From positions 1 to 38,057 of the forward strand of contig JAILEY010000064.1 in the NCBI GenBank assembly GCA_024687165.1: a stretch of DNA of 38,057 bases, written 5' to 3'. This DNA comes from Treponema sp. (GTDB taxonomy: Bacteria > Spirochaetota > Spirochaetia > Treponematales > Treponemataceae). This document shows positions 1 to 6,314 of the stretch, piece by piece (position 1 is the stretch's first letter; the number at the start of each line of letters is the position of its first letter). Under the pieces are notes generated by a model that saw nothing but the letters and a program-made list of their open reading frames with translations, was not told the origin of the DNA and made no database searches. The translations under genes were made by a program, and so were the position numbers.

Positions 1-665
1 GATATTAAAATGTGTATAATCCGATTTTTTTTATTAATCAAATTACTTTTATTTTTTGATTCTTCATTCTCGATAAAATTTTTTATTAAAATTTCTGTAG
101 ATTTATTATAAGTATCCAATTTTTTATTATCTAAAAATACTTTATACGATAGATAAAGGATTCCATTATCTAATTTAGTATCATCCCGATTTATACGATC
201 CCACAATTGAACGAGCGAACATATATCCTTTGGCTCTGGTATTTTGTATTTGATTTTTTTATCATAAATATTGAATATTACTATTTCATCATAATACAGA
301 GACAAGACTAATTCATTTTTTATATCAAAGCATACCGGTAAATAAATTTTTTCTGAAAACTGATTTTTATTAAAATCAAATACATAACAGAAACAATCTG
401 GAGCGTAAAAGCTTCCTCCATAAACAGCAATATGATTATTATCTAATTTATCCAGCCATACACCAGTAGAACTAGATATATTATTTAATTGATTAATGAT
501 TTTCGAATTTTCATCATAGACTACAACACGGTAATTTATTCGATCTTCTATCTCCTCTACTACAATCTTATAATTTGATTCTCTATATTCTTGGACAATA
601 TCAATAGAAAACGAATTAAAAATAAAAAGGCATGTAAATATTATGTAAAATATATTTTTTTTCAT
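1..665 (-). CDS. Secreted protein of unknown function, 3' end beyond window
   Basis: An open frame runs from an ATG at 665 to the left edge without a stop, giving about 221 residues of an incomplete protein. It begins with a clear signal peptide (MKKN, then a hydrophobic stretch IFYIIFTCLFIFNSF), so export is likely. The rest is rich in Asn, Ile, Lys and Tyr, with phrases such as VVVYDENSKI and GGSFYAPDCF that suggest a beta-rich, possibly propeller-like fold, but I recognise no family. An AAGGAT Shine-Dalgarno sequence lies 6 nt before the start. Codon use is extremely AT-biased (many ATA, AAT, TTA), unlike the housekeeping genes that follow, which suggests transferred DNA. The reading frame is well supported by its length; the function is unknown. 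Confidence 0.8.
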   Translation of the reverse strand, partial: MKKNIFYIIFTCLFIFNSFSIDIVQEYRESNYKIVVEEIEDRINYRVVVYDENSKIINQLNNISSSTGVWLDKLDNNHIAVYGGSFYAPDCFCYVFDFNKNQFSEKIYLPVCFDIKNELVLSLYYDEIVIFNIYDKKIKYKIPEPKDICSLVQLWDRINRDDTKLDNGILYLSYKVFLDNKKLDTYNKSTEILIKNFIENEESKNKSNLINKKNRIIHILI

Positions 666-679
666 TTTAATATCCTTCA

Positions 680-892
680 TTACGGCCAATATCTTTTATT
701 TTTATTCCAAGAATCCTTTGTAAGAGAATAAAAATCACAAGTTTGTATTGTTTCTATTTTTTCATATATTGCATCATTTCTATTAATTCCATGAGACAAA
801 TAATATGGAGCCGAACTAATAACAGAAGCCTGGTCATCTGACTGGAACTGCGGATACGGCGCAGGCTTTGAAAACGGCAAAAGCTTTATCAC
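680..892 (-). CDS. Small hypothetical ORF spanning a DNA junction
   Basis: This 70-residue frame starts at a GTG (892) with no good Shine-Dalgarno sequence and stops 14 nt before the start of the secreted-protein gene. Its first 20-25 residues are antisense to what looks like the decayed end of a plus-strand gene, while its last 30 residues (about IYEKIETIQT to RYWP) are AT-rich like the gene downstream. It may therefore be a chimera: the true 3' end of an incoming gene read through into older DNA. No family is recognised. It may not be expressed as a protein. Confidence 0.3.
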   Translation of the reverse strand: MIKLLPFSKPAPYPQFQSDDQASVISSAPYYLSHGINRNDAIYEKIETIQTCDFYSLTKDSWNKNKRYWP

Positions 893-995
893 AGCAAACC
901 CGCCCTTTACACTTAAAGCACGCTACTGTATTTTCGGCTTCTGCACAGGTCTCTTCACCGCAGGAACCGCAACCTTATACTGGAAGCTTCGATAG
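804..995 (+). pseudogene. Decayed C-terminal remnant of an envelope-type gene
   Basis: A plus-strand frame follows an in-frame stop at 801-803 and encodes about 63 residues ending at TAG 993-995. The readable part (WSSDWNCGYGAGFENGKSF, then FTLKARYCIFGFCTGLFTAG and TLYWKLR) has the alternating small, aromatic and polar pattern of the last strands of an outer-membrane protein. It has no start codon or Shine-Dalgarno sequence. The base composition is much richer in G and C than the DNA to its left. I read it as the surviving 3' end of a gene whose front was lost when the AT-rich block arrived. The original function is unknown. Confidence 0.4.
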
Positions 996-1026
996 ATATA
1001 ATGTAGCAACATAATTTAAAAAAATC

Positions 1027-1569
1027 TCACATCTTATACGCAAAATAAAGTGCAGCTGCTGAAGCCATAAGGGCATGTGGATATTCACGGCTGCCTAATT
1101 TTTTTAGCACCTCTTTTTTAGGCAGTTCAAAATAATTCAAAAACTCATCATCATCAAGTTCCTGCTTTCCGCTAAAAGTCAGTCCTTCTGCGTAATAAAT
1201 ATACACATGATTTGAAAAAAGTGCCGGATTAGGATTCATTGAGCCCAGACAAATCAATTTTTCTGCAGTACATCCCGTTTCTTCTTTTAATTCCCTTGCC
1301 GCAGCTTCATCAGGAGTTTCTCCATCATCAATTACACCTCCAGGGAATTCAATGCTCAATGCTTTTTCTCCATGGCGCCACTGCTTTACCATAAGAAAAT
1401 TATCATCATGTTCTGCAATAACAATAACCCAGTCACGGCAGTTGTTTACAATATATTTTCCTTCTAAACCAGAAGAATTCCGGCTCAATCGTTCTGTAAC
1501 TGTAAAAACAGGAGTTTTAAGAAGCTCCCTGCTGGAAATTTCTTCCCACATAAGATCTTTTTCTTCCAT
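1027..1569 (-). CDS. Nudix hydrolase, ADP-ribose pyrophosphatase-like
   Basis: The 180-residue protein carries a complete Nudix box (G-x5-E-x7-R-E-x2-E-E-x-G) in GGVIDDGE, then ARELKEETGC, at about residues 79-102, so Mg-dependent hydrolysis of a nucleoside diphosphate linked to another group is expected. The order of elements (an N-terminal strand region, VKQWRHG before the box, then the PNPALFSNHVYIYYAEG stretch after it) resembles the ADP-ribose/sugar-nucleotide pyrophosphatase branch; the substrate is inferred. I chose the ATG at 1569 over an upstream in-frame TTG because a GGAGG sequence lies about 9 nt before that ATG, inside the longer frame. The gene is transcribed away from the cytidylate-kinase-like gene across a 110-nt gap. 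Confidence 0.88.
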   Translation of the reverse strand: MEEKDLMWEEISSRELLKTPVFTVTERLSRNSSGLEGKYIVNNCRDWVIVIAEHDDNFLMVKQWRHGEKALSIEFPGGVIDDGETPDEAAARELKEETGCTAEKLICLGSMNPNPALFSNHVYIYYAEGLTFSGKQELDDDEFLNYFELPKKEVLKKLGSREYPHALMASAAALYFAYKM

Positions 1570-1593
1570 AATACATCTTCCCTCCGTCAAAAT

Positions 1594-1621
1594 TTGACAA
1601 TTATTCTTAAAGACTTATAAT
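1594..1621 (+). promoter_or_regulatory. Sigma-70 type promoter for the kinase-like gene
   Basis: A perfect TTGACA (1594-1599) and a perfect TATAAT (1616-1621) are separated by 16 nt. Transcription would start near 1628 and read the 1680 gene and the membrane-protein gene behind it. Its strength and position in the divergent gap make it convincing. Confidence 0.75.
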
Positions 1622-1679
1622 TATTGTATCGGCAAGCAGAGATTTTTTAAAGGTTAAATGCCTTAAGGAGGGTTTTATC

Positions 1680-2507
1680 ATGGCAATAATTACAATTACA
1701 AGACAGGTTGCTGCTCTCGGAGATGAAATTGCAAAAGCAGCTGCAGAAAAACTCGGATACTCATTTTACACAAGAAAACAGATTGAAGACCGCATTGTTG
1801 AACTTGGATTTCCTGCAGAAAAGCTTGCTAAATATGATGAAAGAAAACCCGGATTCTTCGCAAGTCTTTCTAAAGGCCGTGACGAATATCTGAATTATCT
1901 TCAGTACGCAGTGATTGAAGCTGCACAAAAAGGCAACTGCATTCTCATCGGTCGAGGTGCTTTTGTTATTCTTGAAAATCTTCCAAACCTTATTCCGCTA
2001 AGATTTATTGCAAAAGAAGAAATCAGAATCGAAAGGCTGATGAAAGAATTCAACTGGAATGAAAAACAGGCAAAACAGAGAATTGATGAAAGTGCCGCAA
2101 ACAGATCGGGCTTCCACAAAAGTTTCTTTAATGTTGATGACCGGGATCCTGAACATTTCATGCTTACAATCAACACTGGAATTTTTTCTGTTGAAGATGC
2201 TGCAAATCAGATTGAAACTCTTGCAAAAAATGTTATAACTGCGGAAAAAGAAGACCTTGGAAAAAAGCGTCTTACAAATATGCTCAAAGCACAGGAGCTT
2301 GTGAACAGACTTTTGTTTGAATACAAAATCAATATTAATTTCCTTCACGCTTCCCTTGATGACGAAAGCAAAATCGTTACGCTTCAGGGTGTTGCAGATT
2401 CACAGGCAATTGTTGACAGGGCAGTAACTGTAGCATGCAAAATCATTCCAGACTATACAATAAAAAGTGCAATCAGTGTTGTGCAGGATTTTAAGACATA
2501 CCAGTGA
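1680..2507 (+). CDS. Cytidylate-kinase-like protein with C-terminal BON-like domain
   Basis: Residues 1 to about 195 resemble the cytidylate kinase-like family: an N-terminal ITITRQ strand, a helix with LAEKLG-like sequence (AAAEKLGYSFY), then CILIGRGAFVIL and a regulatory-looking RFIAKEEIRIERL segment. In typical members the sequence after ITISR is a glycine-rich P-loop of the GSGG kind; here it is QVAALGDE, so ATP binding is doubtful. Residues about 205-275 (LLFEYKININFLHASLD, then KIVTLQGVADSQAIVDRAVT) have the pattern of a BON domain, which usually binds lipids or membranes. The start has AAGGAGG 7 nt upstream. The stop overlaps the GTG start of the next gene by 4 nt, so the two are probably translated together. 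Function may be non-catalytic. Confidence 0.75.
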   Translation: MAIITITRQVAALGDEIAKAAAEKLGYSFYTRKQIEDRIVELGFPAEKLAKYDERKPGFFASLSKGRDEYLNYLQYAVIEAAQKGNCILIGRGAFVILENLPNLIPLRFIAKEEIRIERLMKEFNWNEKQAKQRIDESAANRSGFHKSFFNVDDRDPEHFMLTINTGIFSVEDAANQIETLAKNVITAEKEDLGKKRLTNMLKAQELVNRLLFEYKININFLHASLDDESKIVTLQGVADSQAIVDRAVTVACKIIPDYTIKSAISVVQDFKTYQ

Positions 2508-3679
2508 AAAAATGCTTCCTCGCCCTGCTGATTTTAAATTTTAGTTTTCTCTTTGCTTCTACAGTTGAAGATTTTCGCTCCCGACTTGAAATCATAGAAA
2601 ATTTCAAAAGAGATGTTATGGCTTCAAAATCAGGAGATGAAAGTTTTTCTCAGCTTGAAATCGACACTTTAAATCAGCTTTATTCGATTCTTGAAAATGA
2701 TGAATACACCGTTTCCAGCAGAATGGACCAGATGGAATTTTCTGTAAAGCCCTACGACATTGAAGGAGCATACTGGCCACTGGAAATGAATGCAGAAATT
2801 CTTAAAGACAATGTTTACTTCAGCAAAAAAATAAACATGGACTATTCTGTTCTTCTTGAAAAAAGATATGTAAAGCCTGAGGAAATGACAAGCTATCAGC
2901 GTGCCGATTACGAATATTATGTTAATGAATACGAAAACTTTTTTCTTTCAGGCAGACATCTGATTTTTGCAGAAATGACATTTAAAGTTAAACACTGGAA
3001 AGATGCCGGCGAATACCGCTTCAAGCCGACACACATCAAGCTTTATAAAATAACAAGAAACAACCGTCTCATAAAAACTTACGACCTTGATGAGTTTTCT
3101 TTTTTTACCGTTAGCCCTTCCGTTGAATACAGAAATGCTCAGCAGTATTTTGCGGATTCAGCTGCAATAGATGCTTTTGTTGAAAATGAAAATAAAAAAG
3201 AAGAACTTGCTCTTGCAGTGGAAAAAGAAAAACCGGTAATCAGATTTGAAAAAAGACGATCCTTTTATCTTGCGGCAGACATTGAAGATTTTAAACCGTC
3301 GGATATCAATATTTCAAATTTAAAAATCAATAACATAGAAGGATTTTTAACATGGGGTATAAACGATTATCTTTTTGGCGGAATCGGAATAACTTATGAT
3401 ATTGACTCCATGGAATCAGATGCAGTTTATGGCTTCAACGGAATTTTTGGAGCAAACATATGCATTACAGATTTTATACGGCCTTTTGCTAAAATTGGAC
3501 TTAATGCAAGAAGTGATGACCGCTGGATTTTAAAAGTCGGATGCGGGACAGATATTAAATTCGGCCACTTCATGCTTTTAACGTCTTTCGATTACAACTG
3601 GAACAGAAGAATGGGAGAATCAACAGATCCTAATACGCATTATTCTTCTGTTACTGCAGGCTTTGGAATTACCTGGTAA
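2504..3679 (+). CDS. Predicted outer-membrane beta-barrel protein
   Basis: The 391-residue protein starts at GTG 2504, overlapping the preceding stop in GTGA. A signal peptide is visible (MKKCFLALLILNFSFLFAS, probably cut after FAS). The middle, about residues 20-240, is soluble, charged and unrecognised. From about residue 265 the sequence turns into alternating strands (EGFLTWGINDYLFGGIGITY, NGIFGANICITDFI, then [13 protein letters not shown]) and ends in an aromatic Trp, typical of an outer-membrane barrel. Its job is unknown. It is translationally coupled to the kinase-like/BON protein, and BON domains often act at envelopes, so a shared envelope role is a reasonable inference. Its last 11 nt overlap the 3' end of nth on the opposite strand. 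Confidence 0.7.
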   Translation: MKKCFLALLILNFSFLFASTVEDFRSRLEIIENFKRDVMASKSGDESFSQLEIDTLNQLYSILENDEYTVSSRMDQMEFSVKPYDIEGAYWPLEMNAEILKDNVYFSKKINMDYSVLLEKRYVKPEEMTSYQRADYEYYVNEYENFFLSGRHLIFAEMTFKVKHWKDAGEYRFKPTHIKLYKITRNNRLIKTYDLDEFSFFTVSPSVEYRNAQQYFADSAAIDAFVENENKKEELALAVEKEKPVIRFEKRRSFYLAADIEDFKPSDINISNLKINNIEGFLTWGINDYLFGGIGITYDIDSMESDAVYGFNGIFGANICITDFIRPFAKIGLNARSDDRWILKVGCGTDIKFGHFMLLTSFDYNWNRRMGESTDPNTHYSSVTAGFGITW

Positions 3680-4304
3680 CCTCAGCATTTTTACAAAGCT
3701 TTTTTACGGGACACTCACCACATTTTGGATTTCTTGCGGTACAAATATATCTTCCTAAAAGCAAAAGCCAGTGATGAGCATTAAGCGCAAACTCATCAGG
3801 AATAACTTCAAGCAAATCTTTTTCAACTTTTTCAGGAGTATTTCCACAGCTTAAGCCAAGTCTGTTTGAAACACGAAAAACATGAGTATCAACAGGCATC
3901 GTTGGCTTTTTAAACCACACGTTAAGAACAACATTTGCAGTTTTTCTTCCGACGCCGGGAAGTTTCACAAGCGCTTCAAGTTCATCAGGCACTTTAGAAT
4001 CGTAATGTTCAATTAAAGCCCTGCTGAGTTCAAGTATATGTTTTGATTTATTTTTATAGAGACCAACAGGTTTGATGAATTCAATAAGCTTTTCTTCACC
4101 TAATGAAATCATCTTCTGTGGAGTGTCAGCCGCTGCAAAAAGATCTTTTGTAACGGCATTGACACCCTTATCTGTAGACTGAGCTGAAAGTACAACTGCA
4201 ACAAGCAGAGTGTATGCAGAAGTAAAATCAAGCTCAGGTTTGGGATTTTTATTCTGTTCCCGCAGTAAACTGAAAATCTCAGATATTCTTTTTGAGTTCT
4301 TCAA
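3669..4304 (-). CDS. nth: Endonuclease III, DNA glycosylase/AP lyase
   Basis: Endonuclease III removes oxidised pyrimidines and nicks the abasic site in base-excision repair. The helix-hairpin-helix with the catalytic lysine is plain ([14 protein letters not shown]), the catalytic aspartate follows in VDTHVFRV, and the C-terminal [4Fe-4S] motif C-x6-C-x2-C-x5-C is intact. I place the start at a TTG (4304) because the resulting [18 protein letters not shown] lines up with the E. coli N-terminus and gives 211 residues, the E. coli length. A longer in-frame TTG lies at 4343. The gene overlaps the end of metK by 26 nt, so it is probably co-transcribed with metK and may depend on metK translation. 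Confidence 0.93.
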   Translation of the reverse strand: MKNSKRISEIFSLLREQNKNPKPELDFTSAYTLLVAVVLSAQSTDKGVNAVTKDLFAAADTPQKMISLGEEKLIEFIKPVGLYKNKSKHILELSRALIEHYDSKVPDELEALVKLPGVGRKTANVVLNVWFKKPTMPVDTHVFRVSNRLGLSCGNTPEKVEKDLLEVIPDEFALNAHHWLLLLGRYICTARNPKCGECPVKKLCKNAEVTR

Positions 4305-5505
4305 TTTTATCTGTTTTTTCCCATGGGAATTCAGGACGACCAAAATGACCGTAAGCAGCTGTCTTTGAATAAATTGGCTGTTTAAGGTTCAAAGTCTTTA
4401 CGATTCCAGCAGGTGTACAGTCAAATACCTTTGAAACAGCAGTTTCAATCTTTGATTTTTCTACTTTTTCTGTTCCAAATGTTTCAACCATGATTGATAC
4501 AGGCTTTGCAACACCAATTGCATATGCAAGCTGAACTTCTGCACGATCTGCAAGTCCTGCTGCAACGATATTTTTTGCAATATAACGTGCCATATATGCT
4601 GCTGAGCGGTCAACCTTTGAAGGATCCTTTCCACTGAATGCACCACCACCATGACGTCCCATTCCGCCGTAAGTGTCAACAATAATCTTACGTCCTGTAA
4701 GTCCGCTGTCTCCATCAGGTCCACCAGTTACAAAGCGTCCTGTAGGATTAATATGGAACTTTGTATTTTCATCAAGAAGTCCTGTAGGTTCAAGAACAGG
4801 CTTAATCACTTCGTTGATAATTGTATTCTTCAGGATTTCATGAACTTTTGCTTCATCAGTTTCACCGTTAACTTCTGCATCATGCTGATGAGAAACAACT
4901 ACTGCATCAATTCTTACAGGCTTGTTTCCTTCATATTCAATAGTAACCTGAGATTTAGCATCCGGACGAAGCCACTTAATCTTTCCAGAATGTCTAAGTT
5001 CATGTGCCTTAAGCAGAATCTGGTGAGAATAATAAACCGGTGCCGGCATAAACTCAGGAGTTTCGTTACATGCAAAACCGAACATCATTCCCTGATCTCC
5101 GGCTCCCTGTTCACCCTTGTTTTCTACACCTTCACCTACAACACCCTGATTGATGTCTGCAGACTGAGCATGAAGTCTGTTCATAAATTCAAACTTTGCA
5201 CCGTCAAGACCAACTTCATCAGCATTATATCCGATAGAAAGTGCAACTTTTCTTGCAATTCCTTCAGCTTCTTTTGCAATTGTTTCCGGAAGTTTTGGAT
5301 CTGGATTCTGGAAACCGATTTCACCACCAATAAGAACAAAATTTGTTGTGGCAAATGTTTCGCAGGCAACATGTGCATTCGGGTCTAATTCAAGACAACG
5401 GTCAAGAATGGCATCAGAAATCTGGTCACAAAGCTTATCCGGGTGACCTTCGCTAACTGATTCAGATGTAAATAAATAGTGATTGTTAGATAAGATAGTA
5501 CTCAT
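4279..5505 (-). CDS. metK: S-adenosylmethionine synthetase
   Basis: MetK makes S-adenosylmethionine from methionine and ATP, with release of phosphate and diphosphate. Family blocks are all present: [20 protein letters not shown] near the N-terminus, [12 protein letters not shown] in the middle, and [15 protein letters not shown] plus [19 protein letters not shown] towards the C-terminus. At 408 residues it is slightly longer than most bacterial MetK proteins. I chose the ATG at 5505 because AGGAGG stands 6 nt before it; an upstream in-frame codon would put that sequence inside the gene. Directly upstream is a short leader with a SAM-II-like riboswitch core that contains this Shine-Dalgarno sequence, so product feedback at translation is expected. 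nth follows with an overlap. Confidence 0.97.
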   Translation of the reverse strand: MSTILSNNHYLFTSESVSEGHPDKLCDQISDAILDRCLELDPNAHVACETFATTNFVLIGGEIGFQNPDPKLPETIAKEAEGIARKVALSIGYNADEVGLDGAKFEFMNRLHAQSADINQGVVGEGVENKGEQGAGDQGMMFGFACNETPEFMPAPVYYSHQILLKAHELRHSGKIKWLRPDAKSQVTIEYEGNKPVRIDAVVVSHQHDAEVNGETDEAKVHEILKNTIINEVIKPVLEPTGLLDENTKFHINPTGRFVTGGPDGDSGLTGRKIIVDTYGGMGRHGGGAFSGKDPSKVDRSAAYMARYIAKNIVAAGLADRAEVQLAYAIGVAKPVSIMVETFGTEKVEKSKIETAVSKVFDCTPAGIVKTLNLKQPIYSKTAAYGHFGRPEFPWEKTDKIEELKKNI

Positions 5506-5511
5506 AATGAG

Positions 5512-5580
5512 CCTCCTATTTAGCATTTCTTCAGAACAAACTGTCCTGTTCCGCCAGCAAGTTGGATAAATCAGCGGAAT
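5512..5580 (-). promoter_or_regulatory. SAM-II-like riboswitch in the metK leader
   Basis: Read on the minus strand, TTCCGC (5579-5574) pairs perfectly with GCGGAA (5554-5549) to form P1. The loop reads TGATTTATCCAACTTGCTG, matching the SAM-II consensus blocks GCUGAUUUA, CC and UUGC with the same spacings as I recall for the crystallised metX SAM-II aptamer. Downstream GCTAAA (5524-5519) is followed after 2 nt by GG, again as in SAM-II. Pseudoknot pairs GC(5558-5557)/GC(5524-5523) and CC(5565-5564)/GG(5516-5515) are possible. The second pair involves AGGAGG, the metK Shine-Dalgarno sequence, so bound SAM should block translation. A 7-bp hairpin with a 3-nt loop (5548-5532) is inserted before GCTAAA. 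Recognition is from memory, without a covariance-model search. Confidence 0.85.
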
Positions 5581-5595
5581 ATCGTAGATGAAAAG

Positions 5596-5624
5596 AATAT
5601 AACGCGCTCCCTAAAAAAAATCAA
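5596..5624 (-). promoter_or_regulatory. metK promoter
   Basis: On the minus strand TTGATT (5624-5619) and TATATT (5601-5596) are separated by 17 nt. The predicted start, near 5589, falls 10 nt before the P1 stem of the riboswitch-like leader, so the mRNA leader contains just the aptamer and the ribosome-binding site. Confidence 0.7.
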
Positions 5625-5706
5625 GTTCATTTTTTATAAATTCAATAAAATTGATGATACAAAGATTAAAATGCAGTGGCAAAAAAAAATGTGGGACGAA
5701 AATATT

Positions 5707-5777
5707 CTGTTTGTTGCAGTCGCGATAGCGACATAATAAATAGTTACTTTGCAACAAACAGTATATAGCTCTATATA
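5707..5777. repeat. Nested inverted repeats in the metK/CBM48 gap
   Basis: The gene-free stretch between the metK promoter and 5882 contains CTGTTTGTTGCA (5707-5718) and its perfect complement TGCAACAAACAG (5750-5761). Between them is GTCGC-GATA-GCGAC (5719-5732), a 5-bp hairpin. Right after follows TATATAG-CT-CTATATA (5762-5777), a third inverted repeat. Further on, 5778-5881 is AT-rich with several T runs and no recognisable gene. The block could be a small-RNA gene, an operator or a mobile-repeat remnant; I cannot choose among these. Confidence 0.6.
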
Positions 5778-5881
5778 GCGCGGTTTCTTTACACACAAGA
5801 CGACCGGAAGTCAATTTTTATATTTTTTTTCAATAAAGTATTTAATTCAAGCTAATATTTCTCAATTTTATTTTATTTCCC

Positions 5882-5910
5882 TTGTTTTTCATTTTTTTTT
5901 GTATTAAGAT
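5882..5910 (+). promoter_or_regulatory. Probable promoter of the CBM48 gene
   Basis: TTGTTT (5882-5887) and TAAGAT (5905-5910) are spaced by 17 nt, followed by an AT-rich leader and AGGAG 8 nt before the ATG at 5944. Both boxes depart from consensus at two positions or so, hence moderate confidence. Confidence 0.5.
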
Positions 5911-5943
5911 TATTTAAAAAGAAAATAATCAGGAGAAGAAAAA

Positions 5944-6252
5944 ATGGCACTTAAAAAAACTTATTCAAAAGACAAGAAAACTTGTAACGTTACATTCAAG
6001 CCTCGCCCAGAGCAGACAAACGGTGTAGAAAAGGTTACAATCGCAGGAGATTTCAACAGCTGGAGCAGCACTGAAACTCCACTTAAGCAGGGAAAAGATG
6101 GTACATGGTCTGTAAAGATCGCTCTTGAAGCTGGAAAAGAATACCAGTTCCGCTATCTTTTTGACGGTAAACACTGGGACAATGACTGGGAAGCAGACAA
6201 ATACATTCCTGCTCCATTCTCAAACACAGACAACAGTGTAGTTATCTGCTAA
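5944..6252 (+). CDS. Solo CBM48/isoamylase-N-like carbohydrate-binding protein
   Basis: The 102-residue protein is essentially one early-set beta domain of the CBM48/AMPK-beta glycogen-binding type: VTIAGDFNSWSSTETPLKQ, then DGTWSVKIALEAGKEYQFRYL and FDGKHWDNDWEADKY. The Trp after GDFNS and the conserved Y-x-F-R-Y and W-x-N-D patterns fit glucan binding. No signal peptide and no catalytic domain are present, so it probably acts in the cytoplasm, perhaps on glycogen or as a partner of a glycogen enzyme, by analogy with AMPK-beta. AGGAG stands 8 nt before the start. It is a single-gene unit with its own likely promoter and a strong terminator. Confidence 0.85.
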   Translation: MALKKTYSKDKKTCNVTFKPRPEQTNGVEKVTIAGDFNSWSSTETPLKQGKDGTWSVKIALEAGKEYQFRYLFDGKHWDNDWEADKYIPAPFSNTDNSVVIC

Positions 6253-6281
6253 ATTTTCTTCTGCCCTAATCTGATATAAGC

Positions 6282-6314
6282 AAAGCCTCCCGGGAGTCCG
6301 AGAGGCTTTTTTTT
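6282..6314 (+). terminator. Intrinsic terminator after the CBM48 gene
   Basis: AAAGCCTC (6282-6289) pairs with GAGGCTTT (6302-6309) over 8 bp, followed by a run of T to 6314. It lies directly beyond the stop of the convergent ModF-like gene, whose TAA overlaps the T run. Confidence 0.9.

Noticed and set aside
4651-5388. 245-codon plus-strand ORF inside metK
   Set aside because: It is antisense to a fully conserved MetK, is Cys/Phe/Asn-rich, and has no ribosome site; it is a shadow of the metK codon pattern.
5611-5814. 67-codon minus-strand ORF upstream of metK
   Set aside because: It covers the metK promoter and the inverted-repeat block, with no ribosome site and no protein-like pattern.
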